Notes under the pieces: generated by a model
The model's input: the letters and a program-made list of their open reading frames with translations, nothing else
Database searches by the model: none
What the model was told of the DNA's origin: nothing
Origin: JAZKFT01 sp963845495
GTDB taxonomy: Bacteria; Bacteroidota; Bacteroidia; Chitinophagales; Chitinophagaceae
Assembly: GCA_963845495.1 (NCBI GenBank)
Contig: CAWJTH010000039.1
Coordinates: 62,001-126,000 of the forward strand
DNA length: 64,000 bases
Reading direction: 5' to 3'
Program-made: the position numbers and the translations under genes
In this document: piece after piece, positions 33,827 through 42,398 of the stretch
How the letters are laid out: every line of letters starts with the position of its first letter
How positions within the stretch are numbered: the stretch's first letter is position 1

Positions 33827-34789
33827 ATGATAAATAAGCTCCAGCCTGAATTATCGGTGGTAATACCGGTAATGAATGAGGAAGATAACGTGCAACCGAT
33901 GGTAGAAGCGGTTGAAGCGGCGCTGCAAGGCATTGATTATGAAGTGATTTTTGTGGATGATGGCAGCACCGACGCCACAAGGCAAAATATTAGAAAGTAT
34001 GCCGATGGCAAAATAAACTTGGTAGAGCTGCGTAAAAATTATGGCCAAAGTACGGCCATGACGGCGGGTATCGATTACTCGAAAGGTAGATATATTGCCA
34101 TGCTGGACGGTGATTTGCAAAACGACCCGACCGACATTCCAATGATGCTAAACTTGCTGAAAGAAGGCGATTGGGATGTGGTAGCCGGCAATAGGGCAAA
34201 CAGAAAAGACGGTATGTTTTTGCGTAAAATTCCTAGTAAAATTGCCAATGCATTAATCCGCCGTTGGACGAAAGTGTACATTAAAGATTATGGCTGCACA
34301 TTAAAAATATTTAAAAAAGAAATTGCCGACGACCTTGGTTTGTACGGCGAATTGCACCGTTTTATTCCCGTGCTTGCCGCTTTGCAAGGGGCCCGCATTA
34401 CACAAGTGGATGTTAAACATCATGCACGCAGATTTGGGCAAAGCAAGTATGGTATTGGTAGAACTTTTAGGGTGTTGAGCGATTTGGTGACGATGGTTTT
34501 CTTCCGCAGATACATCCAAAAACCAATGCACTTGTTTGGAACGTTGGGATTTGTTAGTTTGTTTTTTGGTATCATCATCAATGCTTATTTATTGGTGTTG
34601 AAAATAATGGGGCATGATATTGGCGGCAAACCTATGCTGATTTTGGGGTTGATATTTTTATTGGGCGGCATCCAATTAATTACCATCGGCATTTTGGCGG
34701 AAATAAATGTGCGTACTTATTTTGAATCGGGGAATAAAAAAACGTATCAGGTAAGGAATGTTTTTCCGAAGGAGAACCATGATTTGTAG
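33827..34789 (+). CDS. Family 2 glycosyltransferase with C-terminal membrane anchor
   Basis: The ATG at 33827 begins MINKLQPELSVVIPVMNEED and gives 320 residues. The GT-A fold is clear: VDDGSTD near residue 45, LRKNYGQSTAM, the nucleotide-sugar/metal motif MLDGDLQNDP near residue 90, and the acceptor-site DYGCTLKIFKK. Two membrane helices follow (about residues 235-260 and 270-295). This is the layout of GtrB/DPM1-like enzymes that load a sugar on a polyprenyl phosphate. The next gene encodes a flippase-like membrane protein, which fits a lipid-linked sugar pathway; substrates are unknown. Confidence 0.9.
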   Translation: MINKLQPELSVVIPVMNEEDNVQPMVEAVEAALQGIDYEVIFVDDGSTDATRQNIRKYADGKINLVELRKNYGQSTAMTAGIDYSKGRYIAMLDGDLQNDPTDIPMMLNLLKEGDWDVVAGNRANRKDGMFLRKIPSKIANALIRRWTKVYIKDYGCTLKIFKKEIADDLGLYGELHRFIPVLAALQGARITQVDVKHHARRFGQSKYGIGRTFRVLSDLVTMVFFRRYIQKPMHLFGTLGFVSLFFGIIINAYLLVLKIMGHDIGGKPMLILGLIFLLGGIQLITIGILAEINVRTYFESGNKKTYQVRNVFPKENHDL

Positions 34790-34914
34790 GATTTTTTGAA
34801 CCACAAAGCCACGAAGGAAAAGAAGCACAGTAAATATTCATTAAGTTTTTCATAATTGCCAAACATTAGCACATTAGCTAATCAGCAAATTAGCACATTT
34901 ATCAGCATTCCCAA

Positions 34915-35775
34915 ATGTTTAAGAACATCCCATCTTGGTTAAAACTTTTAATTAAAATCGTCGTTACGGCGGCGTGCCTTTGGTACGTAATTAAAAAAAT
35001 AGATTGGACATTAACTTGGCATTTATTGCAGCATAGTAATAAATGGTGGTTAATAATGGCGCTGGTTTTAGTGGCTGCTTCTAAAATAGTTTCCTCTTTT
35101 CGGTTAAATATTTATTTCAACAATATCGGCATTTATTTAAAGATTAAAAACCAGTTACAATTGTATTGGCTGGGTATGTTTTATAATCTTTTTTTACCCG
35201 GTGGAATTGGCGGTGATGCATACAAAGTAATTCTTTTAAATAAAAAATACACTGATATTCCGGCAAAAAAAATTGGTGCTGCGGTATTGTTGGATAGATT
35301 AAGCGGTGTAGTGGCGTTAGGCGTTTTAGCAGTTGGTTTTTATTGGCTGGTATTTAAAGGAGACAATTATTCTACATGGTTATTAATTGCTATTTTACCC
35401 GGATTAGTCATGTATTATTTTATTACCAATAATATATTTCCATCTTTTAAAAAAGGATTTTTATCGGTTTTATTATTGGGCTTTTTAGTGCAACTATTGC
35501 AAGTAATTGCAGTGTATTGCATCATGTTCAGTACCAATACGGGCGGGCATTTCAGCGAATTACAACTGCTATTTTTATTATCTTCTATTGCTAATATGCT
35601 ACCCGTAACAATTGGCCCGTTTGGTGCCAGGCAAGCCGTTTTTTTATGGGGTGCAACGCAATTTAATTTAAATGCAACAGAAGCAGTTTATATTAGTTTA
35701 TTGTTCGATTTAATGCAAATGTTGGTGGCTTTAATTGGTGGAAGATGGATGTATAAAAATGCGTTGGAAAAGTAA
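34915..35775 (+). CDS. Lysylphosphatidylglycerol synthase TM-region (flippase-like) membrane protein
   Basis: A 286-residue multi-pass membrane protein of the UPF0104/LPG synthase TM family. It has about 7-8 helices and the family text FYNLFLPGGIGGDAYKVILL, KKIGAAVLLDRLSGVVAL and the late MLPVTIGPFGARQAVFLWG. It lacks the soluble transferase domain of MprF, so only transport or flipping of a lipid is suggested. It follows the GT2 gene by 125 nt; the gap holds ATTAGCACA repeats. A paired role in glycolipid export is inference. Confidence 0.85.
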   Translation: MFKNIPSWLKLLIKIVVTAACLWYVIKKIDWTLTWHLLQHSNKWWLIMALVLVAASKIVSSFRLNIYFNNIGIYLKIKNQLQLYWLGMFYNLFLPGGIGGDAYKVILLNKKYTDIPAKKIGAAVLLDRLSGVVALGVLAVGFYWLVFKGDNYSTWLLIAILPGLVMYYFITNNIFPSFKKGFLSVLLLGFLVQLLQVIAVYCIMFSTNTGGHFSELQLLFLLSSIANMLPVTIGPFGARQAVFLWGATQFNLNATEAVYISLLFDLMQMLVALIGGRWMYKNALEK

Positions 35776-35776
35776 A

Positions 35777-35941
35777 GTAGTTAGTATTTAGTAATTAGTA
35801 TTTAGACAATACACTTCAATTTTAATTATCAACTAATGCGATTGCTTTCGGAAAAAAAATAAAAAACAAATAGTAAACCAATTATGTGGCGATACTTAAA
35901 TTATTACAATCTTCTAACTACTAATTACTAACGACTAACTA
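35777..35941. repeat. Inverted-repeat module (165 bp) filling the gap before purU
   Basis: Left heptads GTAGTTA, GTATTTA, GTAATTA, GTATTTA (35777-35804) pair imperfectly with CTAACTA, CTAATTA, CTAACGA, CTAACTA (35914-35941). The spacer begins TAGACAATACACTTCAATTT, close to the module at 38216-38371. Confidence 0.85.
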
Positions 35942-35948
35942 CCATTTT

Positions 35949-36779
35949 ATGACTTCACATATTTTATTAATGGATGGCCCTGATGGCAAAGGTTTAATTT
36001 ATTTGGTTTGTAAAACCTTATACGAAAATGCTTGCAACATTATTAAGCAAGATGAATTTGTGAGCACGGATGGCCAATTTTTTATGCGTACCGAATTTGA
36101 AGGCGAAGTTGAAATTGATGTTTTATTATCAAATTTATATAAAGCCTTGCCCGACGGAATTAATCTTCGGTTAAATCCTAAAAAGAAAAAAGACATCATT
36201 GTTTTTTGTACAAAGGAACATCATTGTTTGGCGGAATTATTAATCCGTTATGCGTTTAACGAATTGGAAGCAAATATTTTAGCCGTTATCAGCAACCATA
36301 ATATTTTACAACCTTTTGTAAGCAAGTTTGGCATTCCGTTTCATTACATTTCTCACGAACATAAAACAAGGGAAGAGCATGAAGCGGCCATCCTTCGCAC
36401 CATCGATATTTACAAGCCAGAATATTTGGTGCTGGCGAAATATATGCGGGTGATTTCGGCTGACTTTGTGAACCTTTTTCCCAATCGCATCATCAATATC
36501 CACCATTCATTTTTACCAGCATTTGTGGGTGCCAGTCCTTATAAACAAGCTTATGAAAGGGGTGTAAAAATTATTGGCGCCACCGCACATTTTGTAAATA
36601 ATAACCTTGACGAAGGGCCGATTATTTCCCAAAACATCAAAGAAGTGGACCATCGCTATTCAGCGCAAGACATGGCCACCGAAGGAAAAGACATTGAAAA
36701 AATCGTGTTTTCGCAAGCATTAAAATTGGTTTTTAATGATAAAGTTTTTATACATGGGAATAGGACAGTGATTTTGTAG
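35949..36779 (+). CDS. purU: Formyltetrahydrofolate deformylase
   Basis: PurU hydrolyses 10-formyl-THF to formate and THF, balancing one-carbon units and feeding formate to PurT. The 276 residues have an N-terminal ACT domain (ILLMDGPDGKGLIYLVCKTL to about residue 80) and a C-terminal formyltransferase fold with the catalytic Asn/His/Asp set: NIHHSFLPAFVGASPY, then GATAHFV and LDEGPII. Length and order are usual. A promoter and small TA locus follow directly, so purU is likely monocistronic. Confidence 0.95.
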   Translation: MTSHILLMDGPDGKGLIYLVCKTLYENACNIIKQDEFVSTDGQFFMRTEFEGEVEIDVLLSNLYKALPDGINLRLNPKKKKDIIVFCTKEHHCLAELLIRYAFNELEANILAVISNHNILQPFVSKFGIPFHYISHEHKTREEHEAAILRTIDIYKPEYLVLAKYMRVISADFVNLFPNRIINIHHSFLPAFVGASPYKQAYERGVKIIGATAHFVNNNLDEGPIISQNIKEVDHRYSAQDMATEGKDIEKIVFSQALKLVFNDKVFIHGNRTVIL

Positions 36780-36783
36780 AAGA

Positions 36784-36813
36784 TTGGTATCAAGTAATTT
36801 ATTTGTATTTTTG
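36784..36813 (+). promoter_or_regulatory. Predicted promoter of the Doc toxin-antitoxin pair
   Basis: TTG at 36784-36786, then exactly 19 bp, then TATTTTTG at 36806-36813: a full match to the Bacteroidota consensus. It lies just after the purU stop and 15 nt before the antitoxin ATG. Confidence 0.7.
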
Positions 36814-36828
36814 ATAAAATATTTTATT

Positions 36829-37011
36829 ATGAGTGTACAAGAAATGAAGAAAACGCTAATCAATCTTGTTGAAAAACAAGATGATACCCAAAAGCTTCAA
36901 AAGGCCTTGGAAATATTGGCAAATACCGAAAGCAAAGAATGGTCAGCTCAAGAAATCTTCGACAGGGTATCATCTCGATATAACAATACACTTAAAAAAT
37001 TAGCTCAATAA
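36829..37011 (+). CDS. Small protein, probable antitoxin of Doc
   Basis: A 60-residue helical protein (MSVQEMKKTLINLVEKQDD) with SAQEIFDRVSSRYNNTLKKL at the C-terminus. The ATG at 36829 lies just behind a consensus promoter; the frame is open slightly upstream. It has no recognised family by itself, but its size, position 6 nt before a Doc-type toxin gene and transcription in common make an antitoxin role likely. A Phd-like DNA-binding domain is not obvious. Confidence 0.65.
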   Translation: MSVQEMKKTLINLVEKQDDTQKLQKALEILANTESKEWSAQEIFDRVSSRYNNTLKKLAQ

Positions 37012-37017
37012 ATTGGA

Positions 37018-37392
37018 ATGAACAAAGAAAAGGTTTTGGAATTACACCGAATATCAATTGAGCAATTTGGTGGTAGCATGGGAATAAGGGACGAGGGTTA
37101 TTTACAAAGCGCAATTGAAAGGCCATATTCAACCTTTGACAGTGAAGAATTATATCCTTCTCCTTTCCAAAAAGCAGCGGCTATATTAGAAAGTATTTTG
37201 AAAAACCATCCTTTTGTAGATGGTAATAAGCGAACTGGTTTTTTAGCCTCTACAGGTTTATTATTATTAGAAAATTGGGAATTAATTACTCAAGATAATG
37301 AAGCTTATGATTTCGTAATTAAAGTGGCCTCCAGCCACATGGAATTTGAAGAAATCGTTTCATGGATAGAGCAGCATTCTCAAAACATTTAG
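37018..37392 (+). CDS. Doc-type (Fic fold) toxin
   Basis: A 124-residue death-on-curing family protein. The Fic-fold motif HPFVDGNKR is at residues 64-72, preceded by LYPSPFQKAAAILESILKNH and an N-terminal GGSMGIRDEGYLQSAIERP, all typical of Doc. Doc phosphorylates EF-Tu and stops translation; its partner neutralises it. The frame is intact and the active-site His, Lys and Arg are present. It starts 6 nt after the small upstream gene and lies 20 nt before proC, so some proC transcription may come from this locus. Confidence 0.9.
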   Translation: MNKEKVLELHRISIEQFGGSMGIRDEGYLQSAIERPYSTFDSEELYPSPFQKAAAILESILKNHPFVDGNKRTGFLASTGLLLLENWELITQDNEAYDFVIKVASSHMEFEEIVSWIEQHSQNI

Positions 37393-37412
37393 CCATTCCA
37401 AGTATTTAATTA

Positions 37413-38207
37413 ATGTCAAACAAAATAGCCATTATTGGCGGCGGCAACCTCGGCTCCGCCATTGCAGAAGGATTAGTGAACAGCGGTTTCTGTCAACCTG
37501 CCGCTATCACTATTACAAAAAGAAATACCGCCACGCTAAAAACCTTATTGGATAAGGGTTGTAACGTGCATAGCGACAATAAAAAGGCAGTTGCGGAAAG
37601 TGATGTAATCATCCTTGCGGTGAAACCGTACAATTATGCCCCAATATTGGATGAATTAAAACCGGTGTTGAATGCAGAAAAACATTTGCTTATTTCTGTA
37701 GTAACCGGTGCTTGGCTTGCGCAATTGCAAGAAGCCGCCGGCGAAAAAATGAGTATTGTTCGGGCGATGCCCAATACGGCCATCGCCATCCAGCAATCGA
37801 TGACTTGCTTAGCTTATAAAACAGCAACGCTGGAGCAAGTGGATTATGTAAAATCACTGTTTGACCAATTGGGAAAATCAGTTGTCATCGACGAGCAATT
37901 GATGGATGCGGCAACGGTTTTAGGCGCATGCGGCACCGCTTTTGCGATGCGCTATATCCGTGCAAACATTCAAGGTGGTATTGAAATTGGGTTTGATGCC
38001 AACACAGCTTCGCTGATTGCCGCCCAAACTGTAAAAGGTGCAGCGCAACTATTGCTGGAAACCGGCAGCCATCCTGAAAAAGAAATTGACAAAGTTACCA
38101 CGCCAAAAGGCTGTACCATAGCGGGTTTGAACGAAATGGAACATCAAGGTTTTAGCTCTTCCATTATTAAAGGAATTGATGTGAGCTATAAAAAGATTGG
38201 GCATTAA
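37413..38207 (+). CDS. proC: Pyrroline-5-carboxylate reductase
   Basis: ProC makes proline from pyrroline-5-carboxylate with NAD(P)H. The 264 residues begin MSNKIAIIGGGNLGSAIAEGL (Rossmann loop), contain DVIILAVKPYNY, VRAMPNTAIAI and the dimer domain with TVLGACGTAFAMRYI and TTPKGCTIAGL. Family signature and length fit. It lies only 20 nt after the doc gene on the same strand, and its 3' side is an inverted-repeat module. Confidence 0.94.
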   Translation: MSNKIAIIGGGNLGSAIAEGLVNSGFCQPAAITITKRNTATLKTLLDKGCNVHSDNKKAVAESDVIILAVKPYNYAPILDELKPVLNAEKHLLISVVTGAWLAQLQEAAGEKMSIVRAMPNTAIAIQQSMTCLAYKTATLEQVDYVKSLFDQLGKSVVIDEQLMDAATVLGACGTAFAMRYIRANIQGGIEIGFDANTASLIAAQTVKGAAQLLLETGSHPEKEIDKVTTPKGCTIAGLNEMEHQGFSSSIIKGIDVSYKKIGH

Positions 38208-38215
38208 GAAATACT

Positions 38216-38371
38216 TAGATGATAGTAGTTAGTAATTAGATAGACAACACTTCGATATTTAATAACAAACGCTTATGAAACAGTTTAACTAAAAGAGGAA
38301 GAAATTAATCGTGTTTAAATATTTGAAAATCTAAGCATAAAACTTGTCTAACTACTAACTACTGTCATCTA
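38216..38371. repeat. Inverted-repeat module (156 bp) between proC and the PepSY-like gene
   Basis: TAGATGATAGTAGTTAGTAA at 38216-38235 is matched in inverted form by 38343-38371. The spacer starts ATAGACAACACTTCGATATT, clearly similar to TAGACAATACACTTCAATTT at 35800-35820. The module occupies nearly all of the 168-bp gap. Confidence 0.85.
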
Positions 38372-38375
38372 ACTA

Positions 38376-38831
38376 CTATTTTAATTTTTTAAACATTTCA
38401 ATTTGCCCATCAGCCGTTCCTTTCCAAACTTTTATTGATTTTCCATCTACACCTTGGAAAAAATAGCTCGTTCCTTCGGCTGAGCTTTTTTGCAAAATGG
38501 CTGAAATTCCCACGTTTGGTAATTGTTTGTCGATTGCCAAACGAAGTTTTAACGGAAGCTCTGATTTTTCCATTCTGGTAGTGGAACACAAATATTCTCC
38601 GTCTTCGTTAAAAAACGCTTGTACCGCCTGGCCGTCTACTTTTATGGATGCCTCAATGGTGTTGTCTGCATTTTTGCTCCATTCAACTTGGTCGCAATTG
38701 CCAAATTCATTATACAGTGCTTGTTCAAACTTAGCATTAATAAATGGCTTGGCTGCTTTGCTTGAATCAAAAGCACTGGCGTAAATGCAAATAAGACTGG
38801 CTGAAAAGGCTAAAAAAATGTTTTTTTTCAT
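38376..38831 (-). CDS. Exported PepSY-like small protein
   Basis: The ATG at 38831 starts a signal peptide (MKKNIFLAFSASLICIYASA) and a 151-residue protein; the frame extends upstream without a signal. The mature part has alternating strands (QVEWSKNADNTIEASIKVDGQAVQAFF-type, seen as two repeats) and ends with YFFQGVDGKSIKVWK. This resembles the PepSY-like (DUF2874/BLIP-like) exported proteins of Bacteroidota. The role is unknown. It is convergent with proC. Confidence 0.65.
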   Translation of the reverse strand: MKKNIFLAFSASLICIYASAFDSSKAAKPFINAKFEQALYNEFGNCDQVEWSKNADNTIEASIKVDGQAVQAFFNEDGEYLCSTTRMEKSELPLKLRLAIDKQLPNVGISAILQKSSAEGTSYFFQGVDGKSIKVWKGTADGQIEMFKKLK

Positions 38832-39194
38832 GGTTGTTGATTTTAAGATGATGTTTTTAAATGATTGATTTGGTTGATGACGACACAAAGATGATGTACG
38901 AAATAAATCGTAATAAAATTTAAGGGATGTGCGGCAACCAGAAAAATCTTGGTTGTGATGAACGGTCAAGGACTTGGAAAAAAATGTACGAAAAGTTTCG
39001 TTTTAATTAGCGAAAACGAACCCTGTAATTGTTGTGTTAAAAAAAAGCCAATTACGATGGAAAGATGTTAAAATATTGATATGGAAAATGAATGGTAAAA
39101 GAATAGTTTTTTGCAAGGTTGTAAGTCGATATCTATATTTGGCATTAAGTAAAATATTCTCTACACTGTAACTAATACTCGCTATTTACATTTT
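38832..39194. other. Divergent region between PepSY-like and transglutaminase-like genes
   Basis: No gene is seen. It contains the promoter at 39111-39141 for the rightward gene. On the other strand a CATCTTTG near 38893, one base off the -7 consensus, may serve the leftward gene. Confidence 0.45.
39111..39141 (+). promoter_or_regulatory. Predicted promoter of the transglutaminase-like gene
   Basis: TTG at 39111-39113, a 20-bp spacer, and TATATTTG at 39134-39141. The leader would be about 50 nt. Confidence 0.6.
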
Positions 39195-40301
39195 ATGACT
39201 TTCAAAAAATATTTGCTTCTTGCCATTTTCATCACTACGAAATTTGTTTATGGCCAAAAAGATTTGAGAAATTTAGATTTTACCGCTCCGGATTCGATTG
39301 CCAAAACGATAAAATATGAACATGCCGATTTGATTAAATTATCTAGTGATTTGACTTCGCCATTCAATTCAGATATTTTGAAAACAAGGGCTATTTATAG
39401 ATGGTTGATCGAAAACATAGGTTACGATTACAAATTTATAAATAAGGGAAAGGAAATAAAATGGCCAGATTGTGACGACAAACCAAATTGTAAAGAGTTG
39501 CACGAGGCTTTTAGGTTAGAATTGATGAAAAAGGCGCTAAAAGATAAGATTGCCATTTGCGATGGTTATGCCCATCTTTTTAAAACGATGTGTGATTTTG
39601 CGAAAGTGAAATGCGAAATTGTTACCGGCGCTGTTAGAACAAAACCTTACCAACTTGGTAACCATACGCCAAGCGACCATGCGTGGAATGCAGTTTTAAT
39701 TGATAGTAATTGGTATTTTATAGATGCAACTTGGGCTGCTGGTGGCTGCGCCGAAGACGAAGAAACAGGAAAATTGTTGCCGTTTAAGAAAAACGAGAAC
39801 GACCTTTATTTTCTTACGTCTTATGACAAATTGATAAAAGACCATCGTCCGGATAGTGCAAGATGGCTTTCCTTATTAAAAAATACTACCAAAGAAAAAT
39901 TCAACAATCAAACCTTTTATTATAACCAAGCACATTTTATTAAATATTTGGAGAATGTTTTGCCAGATTCTGGCGTTATCAATGCAAAACTTGGAGACAC
40001 GCTGCGTTTTACTTTTTCCTACCCGTTTCTAATTGAAAAAATTCAATTGAATACGAATTTAAAACAAAATATGAGCGTTTTTAAGCCACACAAGAAAGAT
40101 GAACGGCCAGTAATTGATACCGATGCAGTAAAACGACAAACTTATTGGCCGTTTGAAAAAAATGGCAATCATTACACCATCAAGTTTTTAATAACAGACA
40201 GATCGCTTTATTATATCGACATTTCATTTAAGTATACTGCTCATCCTGAAGCAGTTAAAGTGTTAAGATACCGCATCAACATACCTTGGACAAATAAATA
40301 A
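39195..40301 (+). CDS. Exported transglutaminase-like protein
   Basis: A 368-residue protein with signal MTFKKYLLLAIFITTKFVYG and a transglutaminase/protease-like core of the kyphoscoliosis-peptidase kind. The triad is Cys in KIAICDGYAHLFK, His in SDHAWNAVL and Asp in YFIDATWAAGG. A beta-rich C-terminal domain follows (FTFSYPFLIEKIQLN...YYIDISFKY). It is probably periplasmic or surface-exposed. It is not part of the ATP-grasp cluster 9 kb upstream and is only distantly similar to that transglutaminase. The substrate is unknown. Confidence 0.85.
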   Translation: MTFKKYLLLAIFITTKFVYGQKDLRNLDFTAPDSIAKTIKYEHADLIKLSSDLTSPFNSDILKTRAIYRWLIENIGYDYKFINKGKEIKWPDCDDKPNCKELHEAFRLELMKKALKDKIAICDGYAHLFKTMCDFAKVKCEIVTGAVRTKPYQLGNHTPSDHAWNAVLIDSNWYFIDATWAAGGCAEDEETGKLLPFKKNENDLYFLTSYDKLIKDHRPDSARWLSLLKNTTKEKFNNQTFYYNQAHFIKYLENVLPDSGVINAKLGDTLRFTFSYPFLIEKIQLNTNLKQNMSVFKPHKKDERPVIDTDAVKRQTYWPFEKNGNHYTIKFLITDRSLYYIDISFKYTAHPEAVKVLRYRINIPWTNK

Positions 40302-40338
40302 GATGTTGCAATTGGAACAATTACATACGAAGCTTTTT

Positions 40339-40365
40339 TTTGTTCCCCCAAATATTTTACCTTTG
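40339..40365 (+). promoter_or_regulatory. Predicted promoter of pyrG
   Basis: TACCTTTG at 40358-40365 is a perfect -7 element; the upstream TTTG at 40339-40342 is spaced 15 bp away, shorter than usual. The leader would be about 180 nt and contains an AACCTAAGGTA/TGACCCTAGGTTT inverted pair at about 40378-40402 that could have a regulatory role. Confidence 0.5.
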
Positions 40366-40551
40366 CACGACCTCCAAAACCTAAGGTATTGACCCTAGGT
40401 TTTATTCCAATCAATTTTTTATGGTCAAAGTATATCAACCCGAAGCTATTTGGTGAGGGAATTTATTTGTTTATGGTTGGCCAACAAACACAATAATGTA
40501 ATGATCGCCCAAAGGATGATGAAATTTAATTGAACGATAAAAGATAAGTAT

Positions 40552-42204
40552 ATGGCAAAAAATATTTTCGTAACCGGTGGTGTTACAAGTAGTTTAGGAA
40601 AGGGAATTATTGCGGCAAGCCTTGCCAAATTATTACAGGCAAGGGGATTTAGGGTAACCATCCAAAAATTTGACCCATATATAAATGTGGATCCCGGCAC
40701 ATTAAATCCTTATGAACATGGTGAATGTTTTGTAACAGAAGATGGTGCCGAAACAGACCTTGACCTTGGCCATTACGAACGTTTTTTGAATATTTATACC
40801 AGCCAAGCCAATAATGTTACCACCGGCCGTATTTATCAAACGGTTATTAACCAAGAACGGGAAGGAAAATATTTGGGCAAAACCGTACAAGTTGTGCCGC
40901 ATATTACCGACGAAATTAAACGCCGGATGCTGTTGCTAAGCAAGGGCAATAAATACGATATTGTTATTACCGAGTTGGGCGGAACCGTCGGCGATATTGA
41001 AAGTTTGCCGTTTATTGAAGCTGTTCGCCAGTTGCAATGGGAACTACCCGAAGAAGATTGCATGGTGGTTCATCTTACTTTAATTCCTTACTTACGTGCA
41101 GCTAAAGAGCTGAAAACCAAGCCTACACAACATAGTGTACGCATGCTTAGCCAAGAAGGCGTGCATCCGGATATTATTGTTTGCCGTACCGAGCATCCGT
41201 TAACGCAGGAATTGAAACGCAAAGTTGCATTGTTTTGCAATGTAAAGCCGGAGGCCGTAATTGAAGCCGCTGATGCGCCAACTATTTACGAAGTTCCTTT
41301 GGCTATGCGCCGCGAAAAACTTGATATCATCTGCCTTAAAAAACTAGGCATTACAGATTATAAAGAACCAGATTTAACCCGCTGGAAAGAATTTTTAGAT
41401 AAATTGAAATATCCAAAATCAACTATTACCGTTGGTTTGATAGGAAAATACGTTGAACTGCAAGATGCTTACAAATCGATATTGGAATCGTTTGTACATG
41501 CTGGTGCCATGAACGAGGTTAAAGTTGATATTGTAAACGTACATAGCGAATTTTTAACGCACGATGACGTAGCCGAAAAGTTGGCCAACCTTGATGGTTT
41601 GTTGGTGGCACCTGGATTTGGTGTTCGTGGTATTGAAGGGAAAATTACGGCCATTGAATATGCCCGTAAAACCGGATTGCCTTTTTTTGGTATTTGCCTT
41701 GGCATGCAAATGGCTGTAATTGAATATGCTAGAAATGTGTTGGGTATTAAAGATGCACACAGTACAGAAATGGATAAAAACACACCCAATCCTGTGATTG
41801 ATATGATGGAAGAACAGAAAAAAATTACCAAATTGGGCGGCACCATGCGCTTGGGCGCCTATCCTTGCGAAATAAAAGAAGATACTTTAGCTTTTGAAAT
41901 ATATGGCAATACATTAATTAGTGAACGCCACCGCCACCGTTGGGAATTTAATAGCAAATACGAAGAACAATTTGTAGAAGCAGGTTTGGTAGTTAGCGGC
42001 CGCAATCCAGAAACCGGCTTGGTTGAAATTATTGAATTACCCGATCATCCGTTTTTTATCGGCGTGCAATATCACCCTGAATTGAAAAGTACGTTTGAAA
42101 ACCCAGCACCACTGTTTATCAACTTTGTTGCCGCAGCCAAGTCTTTTTCTGAAGAGCGGATGAGCAAAAGAAGCAATCCATTGTTAGAAAGTGAATTGAT
42201 TTAG
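40552..42204 (+). CDS. pyrG: CTP synthase
   Basis: PyrG converts UTP to CTP with glutamine and ATP in the cytoplasm. The 550 residues contain the synthetase domain with the P-loop FVTGGVTSSLGKGI near residue 5 and DPYINVDPGTLNP, and a C-terminal class I amidotransferase with the nucleophile in FFGICLGMQ (about residue 382) and the HPE motif in QYHPELKS. Length is typical. It stands alone between its long leader and a terminator at 42254-42285. Confidence 0.97.
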   Translation: MAKNIFVTGGVTSSLGKGIIAASLAKLLQARGFRVTIQKFDPYINVDPGTLNPYEHGECFVTEDGAETDLDLGHYERFLNIYTSQANNVTTGRIYQTVINQEREGKYLGKTVQVVPHITDEIKRRMLLLSKGNKYDIVITELGGTVGDIESLPFIEAVRQLQWELPEEDCMVVHLTLIPYLRAAKELKTKPTQHSVRMLSQEGVHPDIIVCRTEHPLTQELKRKVALFCNVKPEAVIEAADAPTIYEVPLAMRREKLDIICLKKLGITDYKEPDLTRWKEFLDKLKYPKSTITVGLIGKYVELQDAYKSILESFVHAGAMNEVKVDIVNVHSEFLTHDDVAEKLANLDGLLVAPGFGVRGIEGKITAIEYARKTGLPFFGICLGMQMAVIEYARNVLGIKDAHSTEMDKNTPNPVIDMMEEQKKITKLGGTMRLGAYPCEIKEDTLAFEIYGNTLISERHRHRWEFNSKYEEQFVEAGLVVSGRNPETGLVEIIELPDHPFFIGVQYHPELKSTFENPAPLFINFVAAAKSFSEERMSKRSNPLLESELI

Positions 42205-42238
42205 TGAATGGTGAAAAGTGAAAAGTGAAAAGTGAAAA
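42204..42238. repeat. Five heptads after pyrG
   Basis: GTGAATG followed by GTGAAAA x4, beginning at the last base of the pyrG stop codon. Confidence 0.9.
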
Positions 42239-42253
42239 GTTAGTTTTTTTCGA

Positions 42254-42285
42254 AAATATCCCCAAAATTTTGGGGATATTTTTTG
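42254..42285 (+). terminator. Terminator after pyrG
   Basis: AATATCCCCAAAA pairs with TTTTGGGGATATT, followed by a run of T. Confidence 0.85.
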
Positions 42286-42398
42286 TCTTAAACTATCAAT
42301 CAAATTATCATTTTATAAATATTTAACAACATTACTGCAAAGTATTAGGCATCATAAAAAAACGGATTTGTGTCTGTAAAGCAAAATCTTTAGAAAAT

